From positions 1 to 61,998 of the forward strand of contig NZ_JAKDJE010000009.1 in assembly GCF_030454045.1 (NCBI RefSeq): a DNA stretch of 61,998 bases, given 5' to 3'. Shown piece after piece: positions 51,390-60,814 of the stretch (the first letter of the stretch is position 1; each line of letters starts with the position of its first letter). The DNA is from Psychrobacter sp. Its GTDB lineage: Bacteria; Pseudomonadota; Gammaproteobacteria; Pseudomonadales; Moraxellaceae. The notes under the pieces are model-generated. The model made no database searches. It was not told the DNA's origin and saw nothing but the letters and a program-made list of their open reading frames with translations. The translations under genes and the position numbers were made by a program.

Positions 51390-51833
51390 TTACTTTTTAC
51401 CCCACCCTGCCTTGAGCTGGGCGACATCATAATCAGATAATTTATTATCGATGGTCGTTGTTTTGATTGAGTGACATGAGTAGCAAAGAGGCTGCCAGTT
51501 TGTCTGATCCCAAAACAATTCCTGATTGCCGCGATGCGGTAGGATGTGATCGACTACGTCAGCGGCTCTAATAATTTCGTTGGCTTTGCAATGTTTGCAC
51601 AGCGGATTATCATTCAGAAATAGTAAGCGAGCTGAGCGCCATCGGGCATCGTATCCGCGCTGAGCAGATGACGGTCTGTTGTCTATACGCTTAAGCTTGG
51701 CAGGTTCGGCTTGCTTGATTTGCGTGGCTTTTTGATGTTTTGGCTTGGGCTTATGTAGCTTACAAACACCATTGGTACCAGTACTGGCGTTGCAACCTGC
51801 ATGGCTGCAAAGCGTAGTAGGCATCGATGGCAT
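51390..51833 (-). CDS. HNH endonuclease of packaging module (copy 2)
   Basis: Identical to 20429-20872, with VVDHILPHRGN and two CxxC pairs. Confidence 0.9.
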   Translation of the reverse strand: MPSMPTTLCSHAGCNASTGTNGVCKLHKPKPKHQKATQIKQAEPAKLKRIDNRPSSAQRGYDARWRSARLLFLNDNPLCKHCKANEIIRAADVVDHILPHRGNQELFWDQTNWQPLCYSCHSIKTTTIDNKLSDYDVAQLKAGWGKK

Positions 51834-51846
51834 AAGGATTGCTCAT

Positions 51847-51876
51847 AAAGAAAGCCCACTGCGGGGGCAATGGGCT
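51847..51876 (-). terminator. Terminator before HNH gene (copy 2)
   Basis: Same hairpin as at 20886-20915. Confidence 0.75.
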
Positions 51877-51968
51877 TAACTGGTAATGTTTGGTTGATGC
51901 TGCCGTGTGCTTTACGATTAGGCAGGAACTTCGAATATGAGAAATCTTAAGGTAATCTGTCCGAAAAC

Positions 51969-52373
51969 TCAAGTAGCCTCCGAGTAGCCGACGACTTGTA
52001 ATTTTGTTGCAGACCATACAGCGCGTGAGTTTGCGTTGATATCTTTTAATATAAAATTAATATGATCAGATAGTTTATTGTCAGACCAAGTTTGTTTTGC
52101 AATACCAGCAAATGCAGCTCGCTCGCTGTCTGTCCAAGCTGAACCAAGTGCAGTATTAATCGGATACTGACATTCTGCCAACGCGGTGCAGACTACTTTA
52201 TCAATATATCTTTTTCTTATTGCTTGCCTTGATAGCTTGTCTGAGTAGGATGCTGATAGTCGTGCTTGGATAGCCGTATCAAAGCCGTCGTTCAGATAAT
52301 GATAGCAGTCAGACTCAATAGGTGTGATGTTTGCAAACGCTTCAGCAGCTGCTCGTAAGTACTCTTGACGCAT
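51969..52373 (-). CDS. Unknown 134-aa protein, possible late regulator (copy 2)
   Basis: Identical to 21008-21412; Q-like position only, no family recognised. Confidence 0.6.
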   Translation of the reverse strand: MRQEYLRAAAEAFANITPIESDCYHYLNDGFDTAIQARLSASYSDKLSRQAIRKRYIDKVVCTALAECQYPINTALGSAWTDSERAAFAGIAKQTWSDNKLSDHINFILKDINANSRAVWSATKLQVVGYSEAT

Positions 52374-52400
52374 GATAAATATCCCCCGTTATTTAGATTC

Positions 52401-52430
52401 AATATAGGATCGTGTGCATAGTTACGTCAA
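52401..52430 (-). promoter_or_regulatory. Candidate late promoter in repeats (copy 2)
   Basis: Same TTGACG-18-TATATT as at 21440-21469, with a GTGCATAG repeat in the spacer. Confidence 0.65.
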
Positions 52431-52716
52431 GATGTGCATAGTTGATTTTAAACTATGCACGTCTGAACCCTTTGGTATTACTGGCTTGTAAGACTGATGT
52501 TCATAGTGTGCATAGTGTGCATAGTTATATTTACGCACGAGGATAAAAATATTTTGTTGTTATCATAGGTTGATAATAAAAATAAATTATTTCCCGCGCG
52601 CGCATACGAAAAACCCTGCACACTATGCACAGGGTCGCTATAAGCTATATACGGTAAGGGCTGTAGACGTGCATAGTTGTATTTTAAACTATGCACATGG
52701 GGTGCACACTATGCAC
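52414..52716. repeat. Iteron cluster, candidate origin (copy 2)
   Basis: Same nine GTGCATAG copies and two large inverted repeats as at 21453-21755. Confidence 0.7.
52608..52635 (-). terminator. Terminator after replication genes (copy 2)
   Basis: Same hairpin as at 21647-21674. Confidence 0.6.
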
Positions 52717-52724
52717 ATGGTTGG

Positions 52725-54425
52725 CTATTTGGGGTCAAGTTTATGACCGATAGCGTTCTTCATGACCTGTATTTCTTTGCCAAGCCACAGTTGTTGGTTG
52801 GCTGCGTCAGCTGTGGGGAACATTGTTGGCATCTTGACGGCAATAACAGTCGCTTGAACTACTCGATTGACAGCAGGCAGTTGGTATCTTAGCCGCTCTT
52901 TGTGTTCACGTCTACCAATATATGTCATTAATTTGGTTTTAGTAGTGCCACGTTCACCACCTTTACGGCACCAGTACTGGTAGTAGTCATACAGATCGTC
53001 AGTTAAGCAGCTGCAATAAGGTATACCGGCTTCGCCTATCACCCAATCATCGTAGAATACTTCCCAGTTTGGTTGGCTTAATCGAATGAGCTGACGTTTG
53101 CTGTTGGTCATAAGCGCAGGTGTATGCGCTGTCTGGTCTTTTAAGTCTGTCATCATGAGTAGCGTATAAAAAGCACGTAGCATCTTGTCATCGGTATCAG
53201 ATAGAGCTGATGCGACTTCATTTAGGATGGGTGCGGGAATCTTTTGTTGTGGATAGCAGACTACATGACGTCTATCGTTTTGCTCAAGTGATAGAGGCAT
53301 CATGTTATTGGATAAGAATATCGCATTAACGAAGTTGTCTTGCTGCCAGCCACTCATGAATTTCTTGCTGATATAGATTGTGTTGCCCGTGATGAGCTGC
53401 TTGACCATACCCATCTGTGAGTAGCGGTCGCTGCCACTGAATATCTCTTCAAAAAGTGCATAGAGCTTATTAGACACCCAGTCGTTGTACTGAGATTCAA
53501 GCTGACCTTGTCCAAGCGTGACAGCATAGTCGCCATAGATACGTGACATGATGCGGTCAAAGAATAACGACTTACCAGCACCTTGTACTTCGCCATGAAA
53601 TATCAATGCGGTATCGAGCTTGGTACCAGGTTGCTGTAAGGGTATGGCCAACCATCTAAGCACCCATTCGTAAACTTCTTGTTTGCCTTCACACAAATGT
53701 AGTAGTAGGTCCGTGATCGGCTTGCACATAGTGGCTGCATCACTTAACTCAGTCTCGATAGGCTTAAGCGGTAAGCCGTCAAACGTGTTGATAGCGATAT
53801 CATTAGGGTTTTTGGGTTGTTTGGAGTGAGTTGGGTCGAACCAGATATTGTCAGCTTTTACTGTTGTGCGTGATTCGCTTTTTAGCCAAATCTCATACTC
53901 ATTGGGCCATGCTAGCTTGATAGTGTCCACTGGTAGTCTTATGTGCTCAACGTCGTCCCACACTTCTTTTGTGCCATATATGAGAAAGTAGCGGTCAAAC
54001 ATTGATTTTGCTTCAACCGCTAATAGCTCGTCTCGGTCTTTGCTAACGTCTGCTTTACTAATCTTTTCGTGCTTAGACTCCCACCAACGCACCGCTAGTT
54101 TTTTATTGCCGATCTCATTGGCGAACTGAGTTTTTGTATACTCAATCTTATTTACGATGTCATAGACTTTATTGGTTACTTTGCCGATATCGGTAATTTG
54201 AGCGTATTGCTTGAGCATGTCAGCCAAGCGCATATCTTGTTCAACATCAGCGGGTACGTTGCCATTATGTGAGACAGTAGGCGCATCAACAACACTATGA
54301 TCATCATTGGCAGCTTGAGTGACGATTGATTTGTTAGCTACTGCATGTTTGATTTGCCGCGCCACTTCGTTGAGTCCAGCGGTTGCTGCGAGGTCGTTAA
54401 AATCTGAGTGTTGTTTGTCTTGCAT
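52725..54425 (-). CDS. Replicative helicase, DUF5906/D5-like (copy 2)
   Basis: Identical 566-aa protein to 21764-23464, Walker A GEVQGAGKS. Confidence 0.85.
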   Translation of the reverse strand: MQDKQHSDFNDLAATAGLNEVARQIKHAVANKSIVTQAANDDHSVVDAPTVSHNGNVPADVEQDMRLADMLKQYAQITDIGKVTNKVYDIVNKIEYTKTQFANEIGNKKLAVRWWESKHEKISKADVSKDRDELLAVEAKSMFDRYFLIYGTKEVWDDVEHIRLPVDTIKLAWPNEYEIWLKSESRTTVKADNIWFDPTHSKQPKNPNDIAINTFDGLPLKPIETELSDAATMCKPITDLLLHLCEGKQEVYEWVLRWLAIPLQQPGTKLDTALIFHGEVQGAGKSLFFDRIMSRIYGDYAVTLGQGQLESQYNDWVSNKLYALFEEIFSGSDRYSQMGMVKQLITGNTIYISKKFMSGWQQDNFVNAIFLSNNMMPLSLEQNDRRHVVCYPQQKIPAPILNEVASALSDTDDKMLRAFYTLLMMTDLKDQTAHTPALMTNSKRQLIRLSQPNWEVFYDDWVIGEAGIPYCSCLTDDLYDYYQYWCRKGGERGTTKTKLMTYIGRREHKERLRYQLPAVNRVVQATVIAVKMPTMFPTADAANQQLWLGKEIQVMKNAIGHKLDPK

Positions 54426-55441
54426 TACGCTGCGTCCTTATCTATATCTACTACATCAAAACTGGGTATAACCAATTCGCCATTAACTGCTATTGCTGCC
54501 AGTTTGCCATCACGTATGCCTGCATTGTACTCAACAAGTGGCTTTGGCTCTTTGCCGTCTACTATGTCCTTATCACGCATCTTGAGTGCAGTTGCACTAT
54601 CGTCATCAGCGCAGATGATAATGCGATGATCAGGATGTTGAGCGCGGATTGCTTTGGCTACTGGTATCAAATTATGGGCGTTGAAAGCTACAACTACAGG
54701 TAGGCTATAGCTCATTGCATCAAACACAGTTGCACCAGTTGCATAGCCTTCGCAAATTAGTATCACACCCGCGCCAAACATAGGGCTATTGCCAATCGTA
54801 AAGTAAGCGCCACTCACTAAGCCGCCTTTTAGGAAAAGCTTTTCGCTGTCAGGTGCGATGGTTTGTACATTGACCAACGTAGTCCCTTCGGTTGTTATGT
54901 TGTAGTACTGCATGGGTATGATTAGATTGTCGCTGTCATCTTTACGTAAGCCGATAGCTGCGACATTTTTGCGTAATAGATAAGGATGGTCATCGGTTGC
55001 GGGTTTTGCATTATCCCAAATACTTTGAGCACGGCTAGCAGCATCAAGACGGGCTTGTCGCTTCTCAGCTTTCTCAGCTGCTTCACGCTCGACTTGTTGT
55101 GATTGCCACTGTGCGCGCTGCTCATCTGTCACTTCACTAGTCGCATCAAGTCCGATAGCGCCTGCTATCAGCTTATTGGTCTCATAAACATCAAGACCAG
55201 TGAATTGCTGCACGAGCATAAAGCCATTACCAGCACCACATTGTGAGCATATCCAAGTACCCTCACCACGTTTGTCATCACAACGGAATCTATCAGAGCC
55301 GCCACACATTGGACATGCTTGATGCTGATGTGCAGGTTTAGTGAAGCTAATGCCAGCAGCAGGGAATATATTTGAGACATAATTACCGACAGCTGCTGCG
55401 CGAATGGCGTCAAAATCAAGCGGGGTGCGTTTATCTGTCAT
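54425..55441 (-). CDS. Zinc-ribbon/TOPRIM primase (copy 2)
   Basis: Identical to 23464-24480: CPMC/CSQC zinc ribbon and TOPRIM motifs. Confidence 0.9.
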   Translation of the reverse strand: MTDKRTPLDFDAIRAAAVGNYVSNIFPAAGISFTKPAHQHQACPMCGGSDRFRCDDKRGEGTWICSQCGAGNGFMLVQQFTGLDVYETNKLIAGAIGLDATSEVTDEQRAQWQSQQVEREAAEKAEKRQARLDAASRAQSIWDNAKPATDDHPYLLRKNVAAIGLRKDDSDNLIIPMQYYNITTEGTTLVNVQTIAPDSEKLFLKGGLVSGAYFTIGNSPMFGAGVILICEGYATGATVFDAMSYSLPVVVAFNAHNLIPVAKAIRAQHPDHRIIICADDDSATALKMRDKDIVDGKEPKPLVEYNAGIRDGKLAAIAVNGELVIPSFDVVDIDKDAA

Positions 55442-55931
55442 TGTGTCTCTCCATGTTCCGTTCAGCATTTTTTAAGATGGTTTGAATATGACTAATCAAT
55501 GCGTGACCGTCTTTTTTCATACTTGCATATTCGTCAGGTTCGATGACCTTGTCAGCATAAGCGTCCAATGAGGTGCTATTAAGATCCGCGAACTTTTGAC
55601 CAAGTAATGCAATATCAACCATCTCGTCGCATTGGTTGTTGTCATCAGGCAGCAAGAACCATCCAGCGTTACCATGCGCGCAGCAGATAGCATCCATTAT
55701 TAGAGATGATTGAGTGCTGCTTAATAGTTGCTCAATAAGCACAGGTGAGCAGGTATGAGATGTGCGCTTGGGATTTACTTGTAGCGCGGTAGTATTGTAA
55801 TTAAGCCCAAACGTCTCACAGATACCGCCAAGTGTACCGCGTGGTTTCATTGCAGCTTGATAGATTGCGGCTTCCAGATCTAATACGCATTTCTCGGCAC
55901 GCTGTGCGGCTGTGTATTTTTGTTTCGACAT
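55431..55931 (-). CDS. CII-type regulatory protein (copy 2)
   Basis: Identical to 24470-24970. Confidence 0.75.
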   Translation of the reverse strand: MSKQKYTAAQRAEKCVLDLEAAIYQAAMKPRGTLGGICETFGLNYNTTALQVNPKRTSHTCSPVLIEQLLSSTQSSLIMDAICCAHGNAGWFLLPDDNNQCDEMVDIALLGQKFADLNSTSLDAYADKVIEPDEYASMKKDGHALISHIQTILKNAERNMERHNDR

Positions 55932-55972
55932 ATTGCCCCCGTTATTGTCGTTCTTTTATTTCGGCTGTAGCG

Positions 55973-56233
55973 TTAAGCTAGTTGTTGTTGATTACTTGGA
56001 TCGTTTGCTGGTTCGGGAGTGGGGAATATATCTGGACGTAACTCGTGACATGGGACGCCAGTAGCTTCGCTAATTTTTGCAACATACTTAGCAGATGCTC
56101 TACCGTCTCTATTCAGCCATTGCCAAACGTTTTGTTGTTTTGCGTCGATTAGCTTTGCAAGCTCGGTTTGACCTCCAGCCTTATGAACGGCTCCCATAAG
56201 AGCTTCTTTTGGAGTAATTGGATCAATAATCAT
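55973..56233 (-). CDS. Cro-like repressor (copy 2)
   Basis: Identical to 25012-25272; divergent from the second repressor gene. Confidence 0.88.
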   Translation of the reverse strand: MIIDPITPKEALMGAVHKAGGQTELAKLIDAKQQNVWQWLNRDGRASAKYVAKISEATGVPCHELRPDIFPTPEPANDPSNQQQLA

Positions 56234-56244
56234 GATGTAAATCC

Positions 56245-56333
56245 TTTGTTGTTAATTTTAGTGTATTTAATCATTTGTTGTTAATTATGTCAAATCTTTT
56301 GTTGTTAGCTTTGCAACATCATTTGTTTTAAAT
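56245..56333. promoter_or_regulatory. Left operator region (copy 2)
   Basis: Same four TTTGTTGTTAAT-type repeats as at 25284-25372. Confidence 0.8.
56265..56293 (-). promoter_or_regulatory. Leftward early promoter (copy 2)
   Basis: Same TTGACA-17-TTAAAT as at 25304-25332. Confidence 0.8.
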
Positions 56334-56359
56334 TAAGAGAAATTACAGAGGATATAATT

Positions 56360-57040
56360 ATGGCACTTGGACAGCGAGTTAAAGAAGCTAGAGAGTTTAG
56401 AGGTCTTAAACAAGGAGAGCTTGCTGATCTAATCGGATGGACACAGCAAGCATTATCTACATTAGAAAAAAGAGACAGTAAGAAGAGTTCTTATTCTGCT
56501 CAAATAGCGAAAGCACTGGATATCGACATTGATTGGTTGATGAGCGGTACGGGCGAAATGATTAAAAAGGAAAAAGAGAAGGGAAACGGTATAGTTAAGA
56601 GCCCTATTAAGTACGTTCCAGTTAAAGGTTCAGCTCAGATGGGTGATAACGGATATTGGCTGGAGCTGGATTACATGGGGAATGGCGGGGATGGATACTT
56701 AGAGGTAAATAATGCTAGTGATTCAGCGTATGTCATACGTGCCGTAGGTGACAGCATGTTCCCTGCATTGCGTTCAGGATGGTACATAGTGTTCGATCCT
56801 AAAAGAGATCCGTGCGCTGGCGAATATGTGCATATTGTATTAGCAGATGGTCGCAACATGATTAAAGAGTTTGTTAGCTGTCAACATGGCATTATTACTG
56901 TTATATCTGTTAATGGAATGGAACGAATGTCTTTCAACTGTGAAGAGGTAAATGTTCTAAACCCATTTGTAGAAATACAACCGCCAAGCAGACTGCGTGA
57001 TGAGCTGCACTTATTGGATAATGAATGTACGGGGATATAA
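56360..57040 (+). CDS. CI-like S24 repressor (copy 2)
   Basis: Identical 226-aa repressor to 25399-26079 (HTH; Ser132, Lys169). Both prophages therefore have the same immunity and would be induced together. Confidence 0.94.
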   Translation: MALGQRVKEAREFRGLKQGELADLIGWTQQALSTLEKRDSKKSSYSAQIAKALDIDIDWLMSGTGEMIKKEKEKGNGIVKSPIKYVPVKGSAQMGDNGYWLELDYMGNGGDGYLEVNNASDSAYVIRAVGDSMFPALRSGWYIVFDPKRDPCAGEYVHIVLADGRNMIKEFVSCQHGIITVISVNGMERMSFNCEEVNVLNPFVEIQPPSRLRDELHLLDNECTGI

Positions 57041-57042
57041 CA

Positions 57043-57168
57043 ATGCCTAGCAGACCATGGATAGAGTATTGGGTTGAGCATTACTTTGCACATGCTAAAC
57101 CAGTCTCAGAAGACAACCCTTTAGTTAGGGGCTGGTGTGTTTATATTGAAGTCTACGAGTTGGACTAA
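57043..57168 (+). CDS. 41-aa repressor-coupled protein (copy 2)
   Basis: Identical frame to 26082-26207; starts two bases after the repressor stop. Confidence 0.55.
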   Translation: MPSRPWIEYWVEHYFAHAKPVSEDNPLVRGWCVYIEVYELD

Positions 57169-57194
57169 CTAAAGCACTTAATTTCTTAACATGT

Positions 57195-57266
57195 TTTGTT
57201 GTTAATATTTAATTATTTTTAATATAAACAACAAAAGATTTGACATTATTAACAACAAATGATTAA
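57195..57266. promoter_or_regulatory. Right operator region (copy 2)
   Basis: Same mirror operator module as at 26234-26305. Confidence 0.85.
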
Positions 57267-57269
57267 TAT
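57240..57269 (+). promoter_or_regulatory. Rightward early promoter (copy 2)
   Basis: Same TTGACA-18-TAATAT as at 26279-26308. Confidence 0.8.
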
Positions 57270-57301
57270 ATACCCGTAATCAACAAAACGGGTATAACGT
57301 C

Positions 57302-57526
57302 ATGTCTCAATATCAAAACAATGGAACTGTCACACCAAATCGCGCTCAGCTAGAGATTGAGCGCCTACAAACAATCCTAGCCGAACGTAACCAACAGCTA
57401 CAAGCTGCTGAGCAGACAATCACTCACACACAGATTAACTATAAGCAAGCGCATAAAACTATGCGTTTGCTTATGGTTTTTTGCGTTTTGTTGATTGTTG
57501 TTTTGTCGTTGGGAGGTGCAGCATGA
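57302..57526 (+). CDS. C-tail-anchored small membrane protein (copy 2)
   Basis: Identical to 26341-26565: coiled coil plus one C-terminal membrane helix. Confidence 0.7.
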   Translation: MSQYQNNGTVTPNRAQLEIERLQTILAERNQQLQAAEQTITHTQINYKQAHKTMRLLMVFCVLLIVVLSLGGAA

Positions 57527-58245
57527 GCACTCAAAACAAGCTAGGCAAGCTAATCACACGCTTTGAAATCGGATTTGATAACGAAACCAAAGCTGATATT
57601 GATGCTTTAAAAGCGAAAATCGACGAATTGACGCGCGCGCTGTCAGTTAAAAATGACAGTCACGGTGACCGCTTACTTGCTGCGATGCAAGCTGAAGCAG
57701 CTAATGATGCGCCTATAACGCACACTCCGTGGGAAAATGATCTTAAGCGCGCGTCCGTCAACGATGTCGATTATCTAAGCGGTAACGACTTAGACGAATG
57801 CGTCCCACATATCGATGATGTATTAGACCAACGTAATTGGCTATCTGAGTCAGTACCACAAATCACCCAAGCTGATATGCAGCTTATCTTTATCAAAAAT
57901 CTATCGGAATGCCTAATTCAGCGCATGCATAGCATGGACCGCTTTAGTGAAGACGACTATGCGATTGGTGGCGATAAGTTGATAGCGTGGGACATCGTGA
58001 TTGGTAAAAATTCCTTTAATGATAAGCGTCCTAATTTTGCGATTGTCATAGCAACATCAAATATAGAGCATAGTGATAAATCAAGCTTTGGCATAGCCGA
58101 TCTTACCAGCCGTTTTTCACTGAATCAGTTTATTCATACAGGTCAGTACGTAAAGATATCGGTTTGGCACAACGAAACTTATCGCACCATCACCGAAGCC
58201 GAGCTGCCAGCATTCCGCGCGGCATTGGAGGCGTGCTATGCGTAA
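57523..58245 (+). CDS. Early operon protein, unknown, 240 aa (copy 2)
   Basis: Identical to 26562-27284, starting at the ATG with GGAGG upstream. Confidence 0.75.
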   Translation: MSTQNKLGKLITRFEIGFDNETKADIDALKAKIDELTRALSVKNDSHGDRLLAAMQAEAANDAPITHTPWENDLKRASVNDVDYLSGNDLDECVPHIDDVLDQRNWLSESVPQITQADMQLIFIKNLSECLIQRMHSMDRFSEDDYAIGGDKLIAWDIVIGKNSFNDKRPNFAIVIATSNIEHSDKSSFGIADLTSRFSLNQFIHTGQYVKISVWHNETYRTITEAELPAFRAALEACYA

Positions 58246-58591
58246 CATCGCCAACATCAAGCCATCGGCAGTCCTAGCCTCTCTTATCCAAAGCGCAAAG
58301 CTCACAAACACTGTCAGCCGTACAGCGTTGCGTGACGCTAATATCCAGTGGTCGGCTCATATCGCCAAACCAAGATGCAACCGTGATCAGCAGACACTTA
58401 TCGATGTTGCAGACCAGCTGCGGCTGGTCATCGTGCAAGTGTCTCAACGCCAATGTCGTATCAATCCAACCCAGTGGCCAATATTGGTACGTCTAGAGGC
58501 TGACTTGCGTACTGCATATTTAGCCAATATCAACCTTGAGCCGCTACTTGACACCGTAGCCGTCAATAGTGACCACAGCGAGGTAGCGTAA
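58238..58591 (+). CDS. Early operon protein, unknown, 117 aa (copy 2)
   Basis: Identical to 27277-27630. Confidence 0.7.
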   Translation: MRNIANIKPSAVLASLIQSAKLTNTVSRTALRDANIQWSAHIAKPRCNRDQQTLIDVADQLRLVIVQVSQRQCRINPTQWPILVRLEADLRTAYLANINLEPLLDTVAVNSDHSEVA

Positions 58592-59103
58592 TGTCAAAGC
58601 AATCAAAAAAACCGTTGATGATTAGCGTATGTGGCGCGCCGCATATTGGTGTAACTACGGCTTGTGACCGTGTGCAGCGATGTCTCAATGCACAGGGCAT
58701 CATCACAGATGTTATTACGCTTGAGCGTGGCATTGATGTGATCAATTTTAATGATGACTTTTTGCTTGGTAACTATATGCACCTAGACGTCATCTTGTTT
58801 GATAAACATCGCAATGCGGATTCAGCAGTTAAGCGGCGCTTAATACATCCGCTTTGGGACAGTGAAGGAGTCGTCCCTGACATGAGTGTACTGCTTAGCT
58901 CATCAATAGATGGTTACAACAAAGCAATCCGTAATCGCACTGATAAGCGCAAAAAAGCTGCGCATCATGAAGCCTATCTATCGATAGAAAGATCGCATTA
59001 CGGTACTAAAAATCATCATGTCGTCAACATCGATGGTAAAAACGGGCAGTTATACGCAGCCGGTACGATTAAAAGTCTGATATTACGGGAGCTAAAGCGA
59101 TGA
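58591..59103 (+). CDS. P-loop-like protein with altered Walker A (copy 2)
   Basis: Identical to 27630-28142; GAPHIGVTT with Val in place of Lys. Confidence 0.7.
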   Translation: MSKQSKKPLMISVCGAPHIGVTTACDRVQRCLNAQGIITDVITLERGIDVINFNDDFLLGNYMHLDVILFDKHRNADSAVKRRLIHPLWDSEGVVPDMSVLLSSSIDGYNKAIRNRTDKRKKAAHHEAYLSIERSHYGTKNHHVVNIDGKNGQLYAAGTIKSLILRELKR

Positions 59104-59312
59104 GTAAAACATTATCACTTAGCCGTCGTGCTCATCTATTTGTCAAAGACGGACAGTTTTTTATCAAGCTGCAACGTCAAAATCAGCGTGATCCAAAACG
59201 CGACGATTATTACATCATGAAAAAGTTTGAGCTGGAACGCCTAAAAGAGATCCATGAGTGGTTAAGCAAAATGATCAAAGAAAGTGAGAGCAGTAATGTC
59301 AAAGCAGATTAA
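59100..59312 (+). CDS. Small basic early protein, 70 aa (copy 2)
   Basis: Identical to 28139-28351; unknown. Confidence 0.65.
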   Translation: MSKTLSLSRRAHLFVKDGQFFIKLQRQNQRDPKRDDYYIMKKFELERLKEIHEWLSKMIKESESSNVKAD

Positions 59313-59514
59313 GCGAGTTACGTTTGCACGTAATAATTACGGATTGCGGTGGCTTGATGTAAATATGCACAGCTGGGAGATTGTCGGCGCGTGCGGGGAA
59401 GGGCGTCACCTGGTGGGCCGAGCATGTCGCTTGGCTGACCGTGGCAATAAAATTGAATATCGCACTGGGTCAACCTACACGGCCATCAATGCGACTGTTG
59501 AGAAGATGGGGTAG
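59296..59514 (+). CDS. Small early protein, 72 aa (copy 2)
   Basis: Identical to 28335-28553; unknown. Confidence 0.65.
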   Translation: MSKQIKRVTFARNNYGLRWLDVNMHSWEIVGACGEGRHLVGRACRLADRGNKIEYRTGSTYTAINATVEKMG

Positions 59515-59517
59515 ATA

Positions 59518-59718
59518 ATGGCTGATGATGCAGATCGCGCAAATGACTATGTTGATTTAACGATGACTCAGTATCTGAGTCGAGCGCCAAAATTTGACAA
59601 GCCGTCACTGGCTGAGTGCTTGGAATGTGGCGAGGATATCCCCGCTAAACGTCAATCAATGGGCGGGGTAACGCTCTGTGTAGACTGCCAAAGCGTATTT
59701 GAGAAAAGGGGACGGTGA
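59518..59718 (+). CDS. TraR/DksA-type zinc finger (copy 2)
   Basis: Identical to 28557-28757, with two CxxC pairs. Confidence 0.85.
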   Translation: MADDADRANDYVDLTMTQYLSRAPKFDKPSLAECLECGEDIPAKRQSMGGVTLCVDCQSVFEKRGR

Positions 59719-59831
59719 TGTTGACTGATAATGAACAACTTTTAGTAATCACCGGCACTGCTATCTTACTGGGCATGCTCATTGTCGCAGTGATTTGGCT
59801 ATTATCGATTGAGTTGAATAACGGAGAATGA
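59718..59831 (+). CDS. 37-aa membrane protein (copy 2)
   Basis: Identical to 28757-28870; overlaps both neighbours. Confidence 0.6.
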   Translation: MLTDNEQLLVITGTAILLGMLIVAVIWLLSIELNNGE

Positions 59832-60469
59832 CTGTGATTAATGCAAAAGAACGTCCAATAATCTTAACCGCACAAGAAGTTAATGCAGTGTTAGCAGGCG
59901 ATAAGACGCAGCACAGATTGCCTGTATTGACTGCGAAAGAGATTGACGAAGGTTTTGAATGGGATTTTAGTGCAGAGGGTGATAGTGCGGTCTGTATAAA
60001 AGAAATAGATGACGAACGGCAGGAGGTTTTACTTAAACCTTGTCCTTTCGGGGAGATGGGTGAGCGGCTGTGGGTGCAGGAGCCGTCATTAATTCATTGT
60101 GATTGGGATTGGTTTTACGCTGACAATACGCTGGTCGAATGCAAAGAGCCTTTCACACCAGGTGATTTGCATTTACCTTGGGACGACGAGCATCAAGAAT
60201 ACATAGGGCCTATCGGTGCTGAGCACATGCCACGTTGGGCAAGTCGCTTGCTTTTAGAAATAATCGATATTCGCATTGAGAGTGTACGAGATATTAACGC
60301 AGCTAGTGCGGAGGCAGAAGGTTGTTTTAATTTTGCTGGTTATGAAAAATTGAAACCAAAACCTTTATCTGCGTTTATTACCTACTGGATGGCGAAGTAT
60401 GGCGATGACGCATGGTGGGACAATCCTTGGGTTTGGGTTATTGAGTTTAAAGTAATAAGTGAGGACTGA
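59828..60469 (+). CDS. Prophage ASCH/PUA-like protein (copy 2)
   Basis: Identical to 28867-29508, with MPRWASR and NPWVWVIEF segments. Confidence 0.75.
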   Translation: MTVINAKERPIILTAQEVNAVLAGDKTQHRLPVLTAKEIDEGFEWDFSAEGDSAVCIKEIDDERQEVLLKPCPFGEMGERLWVQEPSLIHCDWDWFYADNTLVECKEPFTPGDLHLPWDDEHQEYIGPIGAEHMPRWASRLLLEIIDIRIESVRDINAASAEAEGCFNFAGYEKLKPKPLSAFITYWMAKYGDDAWWDNPWVWVIEFKVISED

Positions 60470-60472
60470 AAA

Positions 60473-60814
60473 ATGGACGTTATTGAAATTATCAAATCAA
60501 ATGTTCCGTTGGACTGGGTAACGCTCCCTCAATTTGGTAAACTTATTGGTCTACCGCACGAACGCTTATACATGGCAAAAGATAAATGGCCAGAAGGTGA
60601 AGTGTGGAAAAGGGTTGATAATAAGATTTACTTTAGTCTGAATGGGTGGAATGAATGGCTGGATCAACAGGGTATCCAAAAGGCGTTAGAGTGCGAAGCG
60701 GCAGCGTCGAAATTAATATCCCAATCAAAGGAGAAGGGCGCAGGTACTTCGTCCTCCCGTACACGGCGACGCCGAAAAACATTGCCCAAGCGGGAAAGCT
60801 ACGAGCTAGTTTGA
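60473..60814 (+). CDS. xis: Excisionase-like protein (copy 2)
   Basis: Identical to 29512-29853; its 3' 160 bases also code for the integrase start. Confidence 0.75.
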   Translation: MDVIEIIKSNVPLDWVTLPQFGKLIGLPHERLYMAKDKWPEGEVWKRVDNKIYFSLNGWNEWLDQQGIQKALECEAAASKLISQSKEKGAGTSSSRTRRRRKTLPKRESYELV